Positions 16,344-26,019 of a stretch of 64,000 nucleotides of DNA are shown here, in pieces. A program made the translations under genes and the position numbers. Position 1 is the first letter of the stretch. The number at the start of each line of letters is the position of its first letter. Source of the DNA: Flavobacteriaceae bacterium PS02334. Its GTDB lineage: Bacteria; Bacteroidota; Bacteroidia; Flavobacteriales; Flavobacteriaceae. The DNA is taken from NCBI GenBank assembly GCA_029959295.1, contig JASCOH010000001.1, positions 310,001 to 374,000 of the forward strand. Direction: 5' to 3'. The notes beneath the pieces are model-generated. The model did no database searches and was not told where the DNA came from. It worked only from the letters and a program-made list of their open reading frames with translations.

Positions 16344-17624
16344 ATGAAACTTTGGGAAAAAGGAATACCGACCGATCAAAAAATAGATCTATTCACTGTT
16401 GGAAATGATCGAGAGTTGGATTTGGTTTTAGCAAAATATGACGTTTTAGGTTCGATGGCTCACGCCAAAATGTTGCAGAAAATCAATATACTTTCGGAAA
16501 AAGAAACGACCGATTTGGTCAGAACTTTAGAAGAAATTTTGGTTGAAATTGAAAAAGGAAACTTTACAATCGAAGACACTTTTGAAGATGTGCATTCTAA
16601 AATCGAATATCTTTTAACCGAAAAACTCGGCGATACCGGAAAAAAAATCCACACGGCGCGTTCCAGAAATGATCAAGTTTTGGTAGATATTCATTTGTAT
16701 TTGAAAGCCGAAATTTCCGAAATAAAAAAGCTCACAAAAGAACTGTTTGATTTATTGATTTCCTTGAGCAAAAAGTATGAAAACGTCTTGCTTCCTGGTT
16801 ATACGCATCTGCAAATTGCAATGCCTTCTTCCTTTGGGATGTGGCTTTCCGCCTATGCTGAAACGCTGGTTGATGATGTTGTTTTGCTAAATGCGGCGCA
16901 GAAAATCGTGGATCAAAATCCGCTTGGTTCTGCGGCGGGTTATGGAAGTTCTTTTCCGATTGACAGAACTTTTACGACACAAGAATTACACTTTGCTACT
17001 TTGAAATACAATTCTGTCGCCGCACAAATGAGTCGTGGAAAATCGGAGAAAACGGTTGCTTTTGCCATGTCAGGATTGGCTTCCACTGTTTCAAAATTGG
17101 CGATGGATATTTGTCTTTATATGGGCCAAAACTTCAATTTCATCAGTCTTCCGAGTCATTTGACGACGGGCTCAAGCATTATGCCACACAAGAAAAACCC
17201 CGATGTTTTTGAATTGATCAGAGCCAAATGCAATAAAATTCAGGCGTTGCCATATGAAATTACGTTGCTGACCAATAATCTGCCAAGCGGTTACCACAGG
17301 GATTTTCAATTGCTGAAAGAAGGACTTTTTCCAGCGATTCAAAGCTTGAAATCGTGTTTGGAAATCGCCAGTTTTGCCATTAAAGATATTCAGGTGAATG
17401 AAACGATTTTAGACGATAAAAAATACGATTACCTTTTTACGGTGGATACTTTGAATGAATTGGTTACCGAAGGAAAACCGTTTAGAGATGCGTATAAAAT
17501 CGTGGCCGAACAAATTGAAAACAACACTTTTCAATCACCAAAAGCCACGAAACATACGCACGAAGGAAGTATTAATAATTTGTGTTTGGAGGAGATTGTT
17601 TTGAAGATGGAGGCTGAAATTTAA
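16344..17624 (+). CDS. argH: Argininosuccinate lyase
   Basis: Splits argininosuccinate into arginine and fumarate, the last step of the pathway. The 426-residue protein carries the superfamily signature GSSIMPHKKNPD, the HTARSRNDQ block and the LLPGYTHLQIAMP block. It ends the operon. I see no clear hairpin terminator after it. Confidence 0.96.
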   Translation: MKLWEKGIPTDQKIDLFTVGNDRELDLVLAKYDVLGSMAHAKMLQKINILSEKETTDLVRTLEEILVEIEKGNFTIEDTFEDVHSKIEYLLTEKLGDTGKKIHTARSRNDQVLVDIHLYLKAEISEIKKLTKELFDLLISLSKKYENVLLPGYTHLQIAMPSSFGMWLSAYAETLVDDVVLLNAAQKIVDQNPLGSAAGYGSSFPIDRTFTTQELHFATLKYNSVAAQMSRGKSEKTVAFAMSGLASTVSKLAMDICLYMGQNFNFISLPSHLTTGSSIMPHKKNPDVFELIRAKCNKIQALPYEITLLTNNLPSGYHRDFQLLKEGLFPAIQSLKSCLEIASFAIKDIQVNETILDDKKYDYLFTVDTLNELVTEGKPFRDAYKIVAEQIENNTFQSPKATKHTHEGSINNLCLEEIVLKMEAEI

Positions 17625-17673
17625 TTAATTTGTGATATTATGTAAAACCCTAATTTTATGTTAAGAAAAATAG

Positions 17674-17688
17674 TACTTTAGTAAAGTA
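17674..17688. promoter_or_regulatory. Perfect palindrome TACTTTA-G-TAAAGTA
   Basis: A 7-bp perfect inverted repeat with a single central base, 25 bp before the next start codon. It could be an operator or part of a promoter (TACTTTAG resembles TAnnTTTG). TTACTTTAG also occurs at 18629-18637, upstream of the gene at 18749. Confidence 0.3.
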
Positions 17689-17713
17689 TATATCATTTTT
17701 TAAGTAAATATCA

Positions 17714-18514
17714 ATGACAAATAGAAACTGTCTTAATTGCGAAAAAGAATTAATCGACCAATTTTGTTCTGGATGTGGACAGAAATCCGACACGCATCGC
17801 ATCACCCTCAAAAATTTTATTTTTCACGATGTGCTTCACGGCACATTTCATATTGAAAAAGGAATAGTTTTCACTGCCAAACAAGCATTAATACGTCCGG
17901 GAAAAGCGGCACTTGATTATATTTCAGGCAAAAGAAAGCCTTATTATAATGTCTTTTATCTGGTTTTGATTGTATTTGGTTTGATACTATTTCTTAGCCA
18001 CTTTTATGACGAAATTGATGTCTTCTTGGGCGGAGAAAAGGAACCTGAACGGACTTTTGTAAATGAAGCCAGTAGAAAACTCGCTAGAATTTTTGATCAC
18101 AGCAAAATCATCATTTTTCTGTTTGTGCCGTTTGCAGCACTAAACAGTTTTATTTTATTCCGACGAAAGAAATTAAATCTGAGTGAACATGCCATCCTTT
18201 CGGGAATGATATTGCTGGGTATGTTGCTGATTTCTTTAATTGGGAATATTGTTTATTACGCCAACTTTATAATTGAATTCAATGCCACTTTTAGCGCAAT
18301 ATTCAGTTGGACTGTCACTGCACTTATCATTTTATATGTTGGTTACGGCTACGTTAATGCATTTAGAAAAGAGTACTCTAAATTCGGAATTGCCTATAGA
18401 ATTTTGCTGTTTTTCACACTACTTGCCTTTGAAATATTCGTTTTGCTTTTTATCGCTGTCGGTTTTGTTACCGATTGGAAATTTGGACTTATTACTATAA
18501 ATCCTTTTGGTTAA
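17714..18514 (+). CDS. DUF3667 membrane protein with zinc ribbon
   Basis: A 266-residue protein with an N-terminal zinc-ribbon (CLNCEKEL, then CSGCGQK) and the HGTFHIEKGIVFTAKQALIRPGKA-like block of DUF3667, split here only for brevity. It has about five membrane segments (about 78-95, 133-150, 158-178, 190-213 and 222-248). The family is common in Bacteroidota and has no known function. It is a single gene after the arginine operon with its own upstream palindrome. Confidence 0.85.
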   Translation: MTNRNCLNCEKELIDQFCSGCGQKSDTHRITLKNFIFHDVLHGTFHIEKGIVFTAKQALIRPGKAALDYISGKRKPYYNVFYLVLIVFGLILFLSHFYDEIDVFLGGEKEPERTFVNEASRKLARIFDHSKIIIFLFVPFAALNSFILFRRKKLNLSEHAILSGMILLGMLLISLIGNIVYYANFIIEFNATFSAIFSWTVTALIILYVGYGYVNAFRKEYSKFGIAYRILLFFTLLAFEIFVLLFIAVGFVTDWKFGLITINPFG

Positions 18515-18748
18515 GATTTAAAACCAATTACTATATAATTTTAAGATTGAGAAAAGTTTGTGAGGTTCTGATTTTTGGATTTATTTTTTGAGAATATGGA
18601 AAACCGTAATTATTGTGTTAGGGATTATATTACTTTAGTGGAATAAGATAATTCAATTATCCTAGTATAATTTTTATTAAAAAAAAAGCAACAGACTTCA
18701 ATTCTCCTTCCTTAATAATAAATTAGTATAGTCTAAATAATAGAAATA

Positions 18749-19717
18749 ATGACAAAATATTTACTTTTCATTTTAGTTTTTACACAATCTTTCTCTCAAA
18801 ATATCGAAACTAAAACAGGCTTACAAAATGCGGCTAAGGCTTATGGCTATATCTTAGGTCAAGAATACACTTTAAATGATATAAAAAAGAACTATAGTGG
18901 CCTTAATGCTAAAACCATAGAAGCAGAATTGATGTTTAATATTTCATTCGGCAACGCCAAGAACAATATTGAATCTCTTTTAAATCAAAAATTTTCCTCT
19001 GAAAAGGTTGCAGAGTTTCGAAATGATGTCATACAAGATTTTTTAAAACTTAATATAAACCATATTGATCAGGAAGAAAAAGCAGTTACGTTTATCGATG
19101 AAGTTAAGAAAAGGTCAAAAGGAGACATAGAATCTCCTGTAAAAGAAATATTATTTTTTTACGCATTTTACAATAATCCCGAGGAAGAATTTTTAAACGG
19201 ATTTATTCAAAAATTTAACACCAAAAATCACGTCAAATCAAAGGGTACAAATTGGTCATTAAAAGTTCCAACCAGTTGGATAGCTAAAGACGCTGATAGA
19301 CCAAACATCATACAGAAATTTACTAGTGAAAATGGAATAGGAAACGAAAGCATAATGTTATTAGTAAAAAATCTTCCAGAAAATCAAAAAATGACAAATC
19401 AAGAAATTGCATCACTTTTTACAGTCGCTGAAGCCCAAGAAATGGTTCCTGAAAATGGAAAATTTTTAAGTTTTAAAAAAATGACATTTGACCGAATTGA
19501 TGGAGGGATGCTAGAATTTGAAATTAGTATAAAGAGATTAGATTATGAGATAACAACTCGAATGACACAGTTTTTTTTTATATATAACCAAAAACTTTTT
19601 AGTATACAGTGTAATGTAAGTTCCGAGGCGAAAAATTATAATCCAGACGCCTATAAAAAATATTCACAATTATTTAAACTTGTTGCAAATTCTATAGTTG
19701 TTGATCAACAATACTAA
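18749..19717 (+). CDS. Secreted protein of unknown function
   Basis: A 322-residue protein with a short signal peptide (about 1-17, ending SFSQ). Residues 20-150 look helical; the C-terminal half (about 165-320) has alternating strands and a KVPTSWIAKD motif. I do not recognise a family. It is directly followed by a lipoprotein gene, with which it may form an operon. The DNA here is more AT-rich than the arginine operon, which may point to a lineage-specific pair. Confidence 0.7.
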   Translation: MTKYLLFILVFTQSFSQNIETKTGLQNAAKAYGYILGQEYTLNDIKKNYSGLNAKTIEAELMFNISFGNAKNNIESLLNQKFSSEKVAEFRNDVIQDFLKLNINHIDQEEKAVTFIDEVKKRSKGDIESPVKEILFFYAFYNNPEEEFLNGFIQKFNTKNHVKSKGTNWSLKVPTSWIAKDADRPNIIQKFTSENGIGNESIMLLVKNLPENQKMTNQEIASLFTVAEAQEMVPENGKFLSFKKMTFDRIDGGMLEFEISIKRLDYEITTRMTQFFFIYNQKLFSIQCNVSSEAKNYNPDAYKKYSQLFKLVANSIVVDQQY

Positions 19718-19724
19718 AAACACA

Positions 19725-20384
19725 ATGAAAAATAAAATTTACATTTCTGAAAAAATTATTTGGTTTGCGTTCGTTATTATAAGCTTAATTTCTTGTAAAG
19801 ATAACGACCAAGCATTCGTTTTAAAAAAAACTGAAACCGAAATTACTTTAGACTCATTAAAAGCAGAATACAAAATTGCAATCTTAGACATTGACAAGGA
19901 ATATCATATTGTAAGTAATCGAGAAATTCTAAATAAATTATTTGCTGAAAATTTTTATATTATGACACGAGATAATCCCGCAATTTTAAAAGAATTGAAT
20001 ACTGCTGACAAATATTTCGAAATAATCTATAAAAAAAATGATTCAGTAATAAAAAAATCAGTAAAAAAATTAGAGAAACTTCAAATTTCTCGCAATGAGA
20101 ATCCGTTAAAAGTGCGCACAGAAATTGAAAAATCTTTATTCAAACTCACGATGCTAAAAGCCAAATTTTTTGATTCTTACCTTAATTCCTCCGCAATTAT
20201 TAATTCCGTGAGGGATATTATTTACTTAAAAATAAATAATAAAAATGACATCAAAGATGGAAAAATAGTATTCTATAATGAAAAAACTCTGCACGATTTT
20301 AATTTAAAATTGAACGAAATTGAAAATTTAAAAATTAAAAACAATGAAATTAGAGAAGATATAATGAACTTACATTTAGATTAA
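19725..20384 (+). CDS. Lipoprotein of unknown function
   Basis: About 219 residues starting at MKNKIYIS, which gives a lipoprotein signal ending SLISC (Cys24). A longer reading frame from 19698 would start inside the previous gene and place the signal badly. The rest is lysine-, glutamate- and asparagine-rich and probably helical or coiled-coil. No family is recognised. It lies 7 bp behind the secreted protein and may act with it. Confidence 0.65.
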   Translation: MKNKIYISEKIIWFAFVIISLISCKDNDQAFVLKKTETEITLDSLKAEYKIAILDIDKEYHIVSNREILNKLFAENFYIMTRDNPAILKELNTADKYFEIIYKKNDSVIKKSVKKLEKLQISRNENPLKVRTEIEKSLFKLTMLKAKFFDSYLNSSAIINSVRDIIYLKINNKNDIKDGKIVFYNEKTLHDFNLKLNEIENLKIKNNEIREDIMNLHLD

Positions 20385-20399
20385 GAGAAAAAATTGCTT

Positions 20400-20561
20400 C
20401 TAAAAACTAATATCATCCGCGCTACTTCCATAAGTCGCCGGCACCGCATATCCAATAATCTCAAATAAACGCCCAATTGCACATGGTGATGAACCGTCTG
20501 GTTCAGCGACAAATTTATTGATAGTCGTTTCATTATTTTTTGCACGTAATTTAGTTGCCAT
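20400..20561 (-). pseudogene. Short ORF, possibly a gene remnant
   Basis: A 53-codon reading frame ending YAVPATYGSSADDISF. It starts two bases from an inverted repeat (20564-20662), which leaves no room for a normal upstream region. The composition looks protein-like, so it may be the C-terminal end of a gene cut by repeat insertion. I do not recognise the family, and it could also be chance. Confidence 0.25.
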
Positions 20562-20563
20562 TT

Positions 20564-20662
20564 TTGTCATTCCGACGAAGGAGGACACGAGCGATAGCGA
20601 ACTGGCGAAGCAATCTCCATTCGCTTTATTTCGCTGGGATTCCTCCTTCGTCAGAATGACAA
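20564..20662. repeat. Long inverted repeat (TTGTCATTCCGACGAAGG type)
   Basis: The arms 20564-20585 and 20641-20662 pair over 22 bp with a single mismatch, around a 55-base loop. Sequences of this kind are scattered between genes in many Flavobacteriaceae. It lies between a short broken ORF and the end of ytxJ. Confidence 0.75.
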
Positions 20663-20685
20663 GTTTGAGCGATAGTTAAACCGTA

Positions 20686-21087
20686 CTAAATTTTCGATTT
20701 CAACGCTTCAGCATCTATTTCACTATGCGAAACATCATAAACCGATTTTCCGTTTTTGATCAAAATCAATTGTGGGGATTGATGGATTACCTGAAACTTT
20801 TGGGCGATTTCGTTTGAAATATCTCGGTGTTGCAATAAATCTAAAAAGTAAGGCGCGACTTCACTTTCATCTAAATTATATTCTCTTTCAAAATTCTTCA
20901 ACGCCATGCGGCTGATGCTGCAACGCGTGCTGTGCTTGAAGATTACGACAGGGGTTGAAGCTGATTCTTCAACAATTTCGTCCAATTGGGCTATTTGTGT
21001 CAAAGCATTCCAGTTCAAGCCATTTTGATTCGTATCTTTATTATCGGAATCACTCGAATTTCCGAATAAACTATTGAATAAACTCAT
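20686..21087 (-). CDS. ytxJ: YtxJ-type thioredoxin-fold protein
   Basis: A 133-residue thioredoxin-like protein of the monothiol bacilliredoxin type (YtxJ), thought to act in bacillithiol redox chemistry. The core reads VVIFKHSTRCSISRMALKNF, with the single cysteine of a TRCSIS motif, followed by HQSPQLILIKNG, the cis-proline strand. It stands divergent to clpB. The family is clear; the bacillithiol link is based on other species. Confidence 0.88.
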   Translation of the reverse strand: MSLFNSLFGNSSDSDNKDTNQNGLNWNALTQIAQLDEIVEESASTPVVIFKHSTRCSISRMALKNFEREYNLDESEVAPYFLDLLQHRDISNEIAQKFQVIHQSPQLILIKNGKSVYDVSHSEIDAEALKSKI

Positions 21088-21168
21088 AATCGTCAGGTTT
21101 TAAGACTTTTTGTCTTGTTTAGTTAGTAATAATTTCTTTTTTTAAGCCATTTTGTCAGATTTAACCTA

Positions 21169-21185
21169 TTGGAACATAAATTGAA
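21169..21185 (+). promoter_or_regulatory. Possible sigma-54-like promoter of clpB
   Basis: TTGGAAC-ATAAA-TTGAA keeps the GG and G elements of the -24/-12 class with the correct 10-bp spacing (consensus TTGGCAC-N5-TTGCA), but three positions differ. It lies 29 bp before the clpB start codon. No TAnnTTTG box was seen in this gap. Confidence 0.25.
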
Positions 21186-21214
21186 TCCTCTATATAAATT
21201 TAAAAAAATATTTT

Positions 21215-23818
21215 ATGAACTTTAATAATTTTACCATAAAATCTCAAGAAGCGATTCAAAGAGCACAACAAATCGCTCAAAGCTATGGCCATCAGCAGAT
21301 TGAAAACGAGCATATCGTGAAAGCAATTTTTGAAGTTGATGAAAATGTCACTCCGTTTTTGCTTAAAAAGCTGAACGTCAATATATCGTTGTTACAGCAA
21401 ATTTTAGACAGCACTTTGCAATCGTTCCCAAAAGTTTCTGGTGGCGAATTGATGCTGTCGCGAGATGCCAATAATGCATTGCTTGAGGCATCAAATATAG
21501 CCAAAAAGATGAACGACGAGTTTGTTTCTATCGAACATCTTTTACTTGCTGTTTTCCAATCTAAAAGTAAAATTGCCCAAATCTTAAAAGATCAAGGTGT
21601 TACCAAAAAAGGTTTGGAAGCTGCGATTGACGAACTTCGAAAAGGCGAAAGAGTGACTTCAGCCTCTGCGGAAGAAACGTATAATTCACTAAATAAATAT
21701 GCTAAGAATTTAAATGAATTGGCCAAAGCAGGAAAATTAGATCCTGTAATTGGTCGTGATGAAGAAATCCGCAGGGTTTTACAGATTTTGACCCGTAGAA
21801 CCAAAAACAATCCGATGCTTGTGGGAGAACCTGGAGTTGGTAAAACCGCAATTGCAGAAGGTTTGGCGCATAGAATTGTCGATGGCGATGTTCCTGAAAA
21901 CTTGAAAGACAAAATCGTTTTCTCTTTAGATATGGGCGCTTTGATTGCCGGAGCAAAATACAAAGGGGAATTTGAGGAAAGATTGAAATCGGTTGTGAAA
22001 GAAGTGACTTCTGCCGAAGGCGATATCGTTCTTTTCATTGATGAGATTCATACTTTGGTTGGCGCTGGCGGTGGCGAAGGCGCGATGGACGCTGCAAATA
22101 TTTTGAAACCGGCATTGGCTCGTGGTGAGTTGAGAGCAATTGGCGCAACAACTTTGGATGAATACCAAAAATATTTTGAAAAAGATAAAGCTTTGGAACG
22201 ACGTTTCCAAAAAGTTTTGGTCGATGAACCAGATACCGAAAGTGCGATTTCGATTTTACGCGGCATCAAGGAAAAATATGAAACGCACCACCAAGTCCGA
22301 ATTAAAGACGATGCTATTATTGCTGCGGTAGAACTTTCGCAAAGATATATTACGAATCGATTTCTTCCTGATAAGGCGATTGATTTGATGGACGAAGCGG
22401 CTTCAAAACTTAGAATGGAAATCAATTCGAAACCAGAAGAATTGGACGTTTTAGACAGAAAGATTATGCAACTTGAAATCGAAATGGAAGCGATCAAACG
22501 TGAAAAAGATGAAAACAAGCTGAAAGGTCTCGGAATGGAATTGGCGAATCTAAAAGAAGAACGCAACGAGATTTTTGCCAAATGGAAATCGGAAAAAGAC
22601 ATTGTGGACAATGTGCAATCGGCTAAATTAGAAATTGAAAATTTTAAAATTGAAGCTGAAAGAGCCGAACGCGAAGGCGATTATGGAAAAGTAGCCGAAT
22701 TGCGTTACGGAAAAATAAAAGAAGCTCAGGAAAAGCTAGATGTTTTTCAAAAGCAATTGCAAGAAAATGAAGGCCATTCTTTGATAAAAGAAGAAGTTAC
22801 CAGAGAAGATATTGCAGAAGTTGTGGCAAAATGGACGGGAATTCCGGTAATGAAAATGCTTCAGGGCGAACGCGAAAAATTGCTTCATTTGGAAGAAGAA
22901 TTACACAAAAGAGTTGTGGGTCAAGAAGAAGCAATTGAAGCTGTGAGTGATGCCGTTCGCAGAAGTCGCGCCGGTTTGCAAGACGTAAAAAAACCAATTG
23001 GTTCGTTTTTGTTCCTTGGTACGACTGGTGTTGGTAAGACAGAATTAGCAAAAGCTTTGGCAACTTATTTATTCGACGATGAAAATGCAATGACCCGAAT
23101 TGACATGAGCGAATATCAAGAAAGACACAGTGTGAGCCGTTTGGTTGGCGCGCCTCCGGGATATGTGGGTTATGATGAAGGCGGGCAATTGACTGAAGCT
23201 GTTCGTAGAAAACCATATTCTGTGGTGTTGTTAGACGAGATTGAAAAAGCGCATCCGGATACCTTTAATATCTTGTTGCAAGTTTTGGATGAAGGTCGTT
23301 TGACGGATAACAAAGGACGTTTGGCCGATTTTAAAAACACGATTATCATTATGACTTCGAATATGGGAAGCTCGATTATTCAAGAGAAGTTTGAAAATCT
23401 CAAGGGTGATGTTGAAAGTGCAATTGAAGCAGCAAAAGTGGAAGTTTTAGGTTTATTGAAACAAACAGTTCGTCCTGAGTTCATTAATAGAATTGATGAT
23501 ATTGTGATGTTTACACCTTTGAACGAAGGAAATATCAAGGAAATTGTGGGCTTGCAATTGAAATCAATTACGAAAATGCTGGCTTTGCAAAACATTACGC
23601 TTGACGCGACTCCGGAAGCGATTAATTATCTTTCAAAGAAAGGTTATGACCCGCAATTTGGAGCCAGACCTGTGAAAAGAGTGATTCAGAAGGAGGTTTC
23701 GAACCAGCTTTCTAAAGAAATTCTTTCTGGGAAAGTGACTACGGATAGTATTATTTTGCTGGATAGTTTTGACGGACAATTGGTTTTTAGAAACCAGACG
23801 GAGTTAGTGAAAGAATAA
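21215..23818 (+). CDS. clpB: ATP-dependent disaggregase ClpB
   Basis: Hexameric AAA+ chaperone that pulls proteins out of aggregates together with DnaK. The 867 residues hold the N-terminal Clp repeat domain (about 1-145), the first ATPase with Walker A GEPGVGKT (about 205), the coiled-coil middle domain (about 400-530) and the second ATPase with GTTGVGKT (about 602), where the second residue is Thr in place of the usual Pro. The C-terminus reads [10 protein letters not shown]. It has a single-gene layout with a strong terminator. Heat regulation is expected from the family. Confidence 0.97.
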   Translation: MNFNNFTIKSQEAIQRAQQIAQSYGHQQIENEHIVKAIFEVDENVTPFLLKKLNVNISLLQQILDSTLQSFPKVSGGELMLSRDANNALLEASNIAKKMNDEFVSIEHLLLAVFQSKSKIAQILKDQGVTKKGLEAAIDELRKGERVTSASAEETYNSLNKYAKNLNELAKAGKLDPVIGRDEEIRRVLQILTRRTKNNPMLVGEPGVGKTAIAEGLAHRIVDGDVPENLKDKIVFSLDMGALIAGAKYKGEFEERLKSVVKEVTSAEGDIVLFIDEIHTLVGAGGGEGAMDAANILKPALARGELRAIGATTLDEYQKYFEKDKALERRFQKVLVDEPDTESAISILRGIKEKYETHHQVRIKDDAIIAAVELSQRYITNRFLPDKAIDLMDEAASKLRMEINSKPEELDVLDRKIMQLEIEMEAIKREKDENKLKGLGMELANLKEERNEIFAKWKSEKDIVDNVQSAKLEIENFKIEAERAEREGDYGKVAELRYGKIKEAQEKLDVFQKQLQENEGHSLIKEEVTREDIAEVVAKWTGIPVMKMLQGEREKLLHLEEELHKRVVGQEEAIEAVSDAVRRSRAGLQDVKKPIGSFLFLGTTGVGKTELAKALATYLFDDENAMTRIDMSEYQERHSVSRLVGAPPGYVGYDEGGQLTEAVRRKPYSVVLLDEIEKAHPDTFNILLQVLDEGRLTDNKGRLADFKNTIIIMTSNMGSSIIQEKFENLKGDVESAIEAAKVEVLGLLKQTVRPEFINRIDDIVMFTPLNEGNIKEIVGLQLKSITKMLALQNITLDATPEAINYLSKKGYDPQFGARPVKRVIQKEVSNQLSKEILSGKVTTDSIILLDSFDGQLVFRNQTELVKE

Positions 23819-23840
23819 TTTTTAGTTTGGAAATAATTTG

Positions 23841-23879
23841 AGGTCAGGAATAGTCTAGTGCTATTTCTGGCCTTTTTTT
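23841..23879 (+). terminator. Terminator of clpB
   Basis: AGGTCAGGAATAG (23841-23853) pairs with CTATTTCTGGCCT (23861-23873) over 13 positions with a few G-T pairs, then a T-run. The rest of the gap to 24096 holds low-complexity text, with GCCTCTTGCCTATTT (23980-23994) repeated at 24980-24994. Confidence 0.88.
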
Positions 23880-24096
23880 GAATGCTAATTTGACGGATGC
23901 CGCTGGTTTTCGCGGATTTTTCATTTTGAGAGCGCAAATGCTTTTCTTTTTACTTTTTACTTTTTAACCTTCAACTCTTGCCTCTTGCCTATTTTCTCTT
24001 GCCTAATTTGTTAATATTCTCCTATATATAAAAGACTTACGGAGAAATTGGAGTAAATTTAATACACAACCAATTTTTAACTTAAACAAAATTATC

Positions 24097-24288
24097 ATGA
24101 ATCTAAAAAGAGTTTTTGGAACGATTCTTACTACGCTGGGAATCATCGGCTTGCTTTATGCGGCTTACTTATTTACAAATGTGTCTGGAGGCCAAGGCTA
24201 TAAAATGCTGATAATCTATGGAATTTTAGGAATCGTATTCTTTGTTTCAGGGATTGGGCTGATTAAAACAACAAAAGACGAGTCATAG
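24097..24288 (+). CDS. Small two-helix membrane protein
   Basis: A 63-residue protein with two hydrophobic segments (about 5-28 and 36-56) and a charged tail. It resembles the small inner-membrane proteins common in Bacteroidota, but I cannot name a family. It has its own gap on both sides and ends 81 bp before the SRPBCC gene, so the two may be read together. Confidence 0.65.
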   Translation: MNLKRVFGTILTTLGIIGLLYAAYLFTNVSGGQGYKMLIIYGILGIVFFVSGIGLIKTTKDES

Positions 24289-24369
24289 TTTAAACAAAAG
24301 TTAAATGGGTTTTTGTTGGCTTTGGTATTTTGTAAATTTAAGTAGCTATAAATTTTAAAACCAACTATT

Positions 24370-24819
24370 ATGGACCACAATTTAATCGTAAAAAACTACA
24401 TCCAAATCGATGCGTCTCCTGAAAAAGTGTGGGACGTTTTGACTGACCCAAGATATATTCGCCAATGGGATAAGCTTCCTGAAGATTTTGGCGATGAAGC
24501 AGTAAATGCTGCGACGGAAATCGATTTTCCAGGATATTCAAGAATGAAAGTTTCGACTTTTGAGCCCGGAAAAGTGATTCGTTATTCGCTTCATATTTCA
24601 GATTCTACTTTGCAGGCTATTCCTGATGCGACTTATTCGTATGAGATTAATGTTGATGAAAACGGGATGACTTGGCTGAAGATTGAAATTGGCGATTTTG
24701 CCGTTTTGCTGGAAGATGGAAAGTTATATGAAGAGTCAACTATTTTTGGAAAGACGGCTTCGCAGAAAATTAAAGAATTAGCAGAGCAGGATACTTATTC
24801 TGGATCAGGGATTCATTAG
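24370..24819 (+). CDS. SRPBCC-domain (AHSA1-like) protein
   Basis: A 149-residue START-like beta-barrel protein with IDASPEKVWDVLTDPRYIRQW near the N-terminus, the family pattern for AHSA1/SRPBCC ligand-binding domains. The fold binds hydrophobic ligands or protein partners; the actual ligand is unknown. A strong terminator follows. Confidence 0.85.
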   Translation: MDHNLIVKNYIQIDASPEKVWDVLTDPRYIRQWDKLPEDFGDEAVNAATEIDFPGYSRMKVSTFEPGKVIRYSLHISDSTLQAIPDATYSYEINVDENGMTWLKIEIGDFAVLLEDGKLYEESTIFGKTASQKIKELAEQDTYSGSGIH

Positions 24820-24852
24820 TTTTCTTTACAGCACATTTGCAATTTTTTATTG

Positions 24853-24921
24853 CCACAGATTAAATGATTAGAAAGGATTTTAATAATCTTGAAAACATTT
24901 AATCTGTGGTATTTTTTTTAT
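24853..24921 (+). terminator. Terminator after the SRPBCC gene
   Basis: CCACAGATTAAATG (24853-24866) and CATTTAATCTGTGG (24896-24909) are perfect 14-bp arms around a 29-base loop, followed by a T-rich run. Confidence 0.75.
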
Positions 24922-25010
24922 ATTAAATTCAGATTTGAACGGATGACACAGATTTTTTATTTATAATCTACTAGCTTTTGCCTCTTGCCTATTTACTTTT
25001 AACTAAACAA

Positions 25011-25047
25011 AAAAGCCTAATCATGATTTTGATTAGGCTTTTTTTAT
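25011..25047. terminator. Bidirectional-looking terminator
   Basis: AAGCCTAATCA (25013-25023) and TGATTAGGCTT (25030-25040) form an 11-bp stem, with an A-run before it and a T-run after it. It can serve the small membrane protein gene that ends at 25067 on the minus strand. Confidence 0.85.
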
Positions 25048-25066
25048 GGCAAGGAAGATGTTCGCC

Positions 25067-25309
25067 TTAGCGAGTGCTTCTCTGCAAGTAATATTGTCTG
25101 ATGGTGCGGATTCCGTTGTATCTTTTTCTTTTCCAATGGCTTGCGATTACATAAATACATGCGCCAATTGAAATCAAAAGAAGACAGATGAAACCTGCTT
25201 TTATCGCATAATCTTTCCAATCGATTAATTTTTGGGAAGATTTGACAGCAATAGCATAGCTAGAGACGGCGATACCAACAAGTCCTAGTGCTAAAATTCT
25301 CAATTTCAT
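25067..25309 (-). CDS. Small membrane protein
   Basis: An 80-residue protein with a signal-like first hydrophobic segment (about 4-22) and a second one (about 35-53), then a strongly basic tail (HWKRKRYNGIRTIRQ). I do not recognise it. It lies 31 bp downstream of the next minus-strand gene and could share its transcript, with the terminator at 25011-25047. Confidence 0.5.
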   Translation of the reverse strand: MKLRILALGLVGIAVSSYAIAVKSSQKLIDWKDYAIKAGFICLLLISIGACIYVIASHWKRKRYNGIRTIRQYYLQRSTR

Positions 25310-25340
25310 ATAATTGCTGTTTAGTATTGTTAATAGAAAA

Positions 25341-25622
25341 TTAAACTGCAGTTCTTAAATAGTCGTAGTCATTTTCATGTTGATGGTCATAATCTACTTC
25401 AAGAACGTCGATTTCATTGTATGCTACTTCATCATCAGTATCTTCGATAATAGTTATTCCTAAAATCTCAAAAGGTCTTTCAATTTGCATGTTATTAGAC
25501 TCAATATATTCCATCGCAACTTCGTCGAAATTTTTTGAATTTAAAACTAGCATTACGCTGTCAGTCAATTCATTTTCAATGATAAATTCTTTGATGCTTA
25601 AAAGGGTGATTTGATTTTTCAT
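25341..25622 (-). CDS. Small acidic protein of unknown function
   Basis: About 93 residues from MKNQITLL, which I prefer over a longer frame because the latter begins with a poor N-terminus. It is very acidic, and the tail is rich in Asp, Glu, His and Tyr (for example DYDHQHENDYDYL). No membrane segment and no recognised family. Coding is supported by composition and by a following gene in the same direction. Confidence 0.55.
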   Translation of the reverse strand: MKNQITLLSIKEFIIENELTDSVMLVLNSKNFDEVAMEYIESNNMQIERPFEILGITIIEDTDDEVAYNEIDVLEVDYDHQHENDYDYLRTAV

Positions 25623-26019
25623 AACTATTGGTTGATTTAAGGTTGGCAATTTTTGTTTTGGTTACATTACAAATTTGGCTTTATAATTCGATTAAGAAGT
25701 TCTCAGAAGTATTAAATTTTATGTAAAAAAGTATTAAAAAATTGTTAAAAACGACCATTATTTCCTACTATTTACATATTAAAAATTATGTTTATACAAT
25801 TACCATTTTTAACAATTCTGAAAACTCAATTTTGCCAAAAAATAAATTCAAAAAAGAAAGAATTCAAATAAGTTAATTTTAATAAAAGAGGAGCGTTATT
25901 TTGGCTATTCACTTTATTATATTTGCATTCATAATAATAAAAGCAGTTTTTCAGAAATCATTTTTCAGGCAACCTTTCCCTTTTATTTCCATCTAACAAA
26001 AACAATTAAAATTTCAATT
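25623..26019. other. AT-rich gap with one promoter
   Basis: About 400 bases without a gene, between divergent units. The only clear element is the -7 box TATATTTG at 25918-25925, pointing at the tandem lipoprotein genes with a UTR of about 90 nt. TTG at 25901-25903 is only 14 bp away, too close for a standard -33. Confidence 0.5.

Noticed and set aside
19698-19724. Upstream start for the second unknown lipoprotein
   Set aside because: It would begin inside the previous gene and move the lipoprotein signal nine residues away from the N-terminus.
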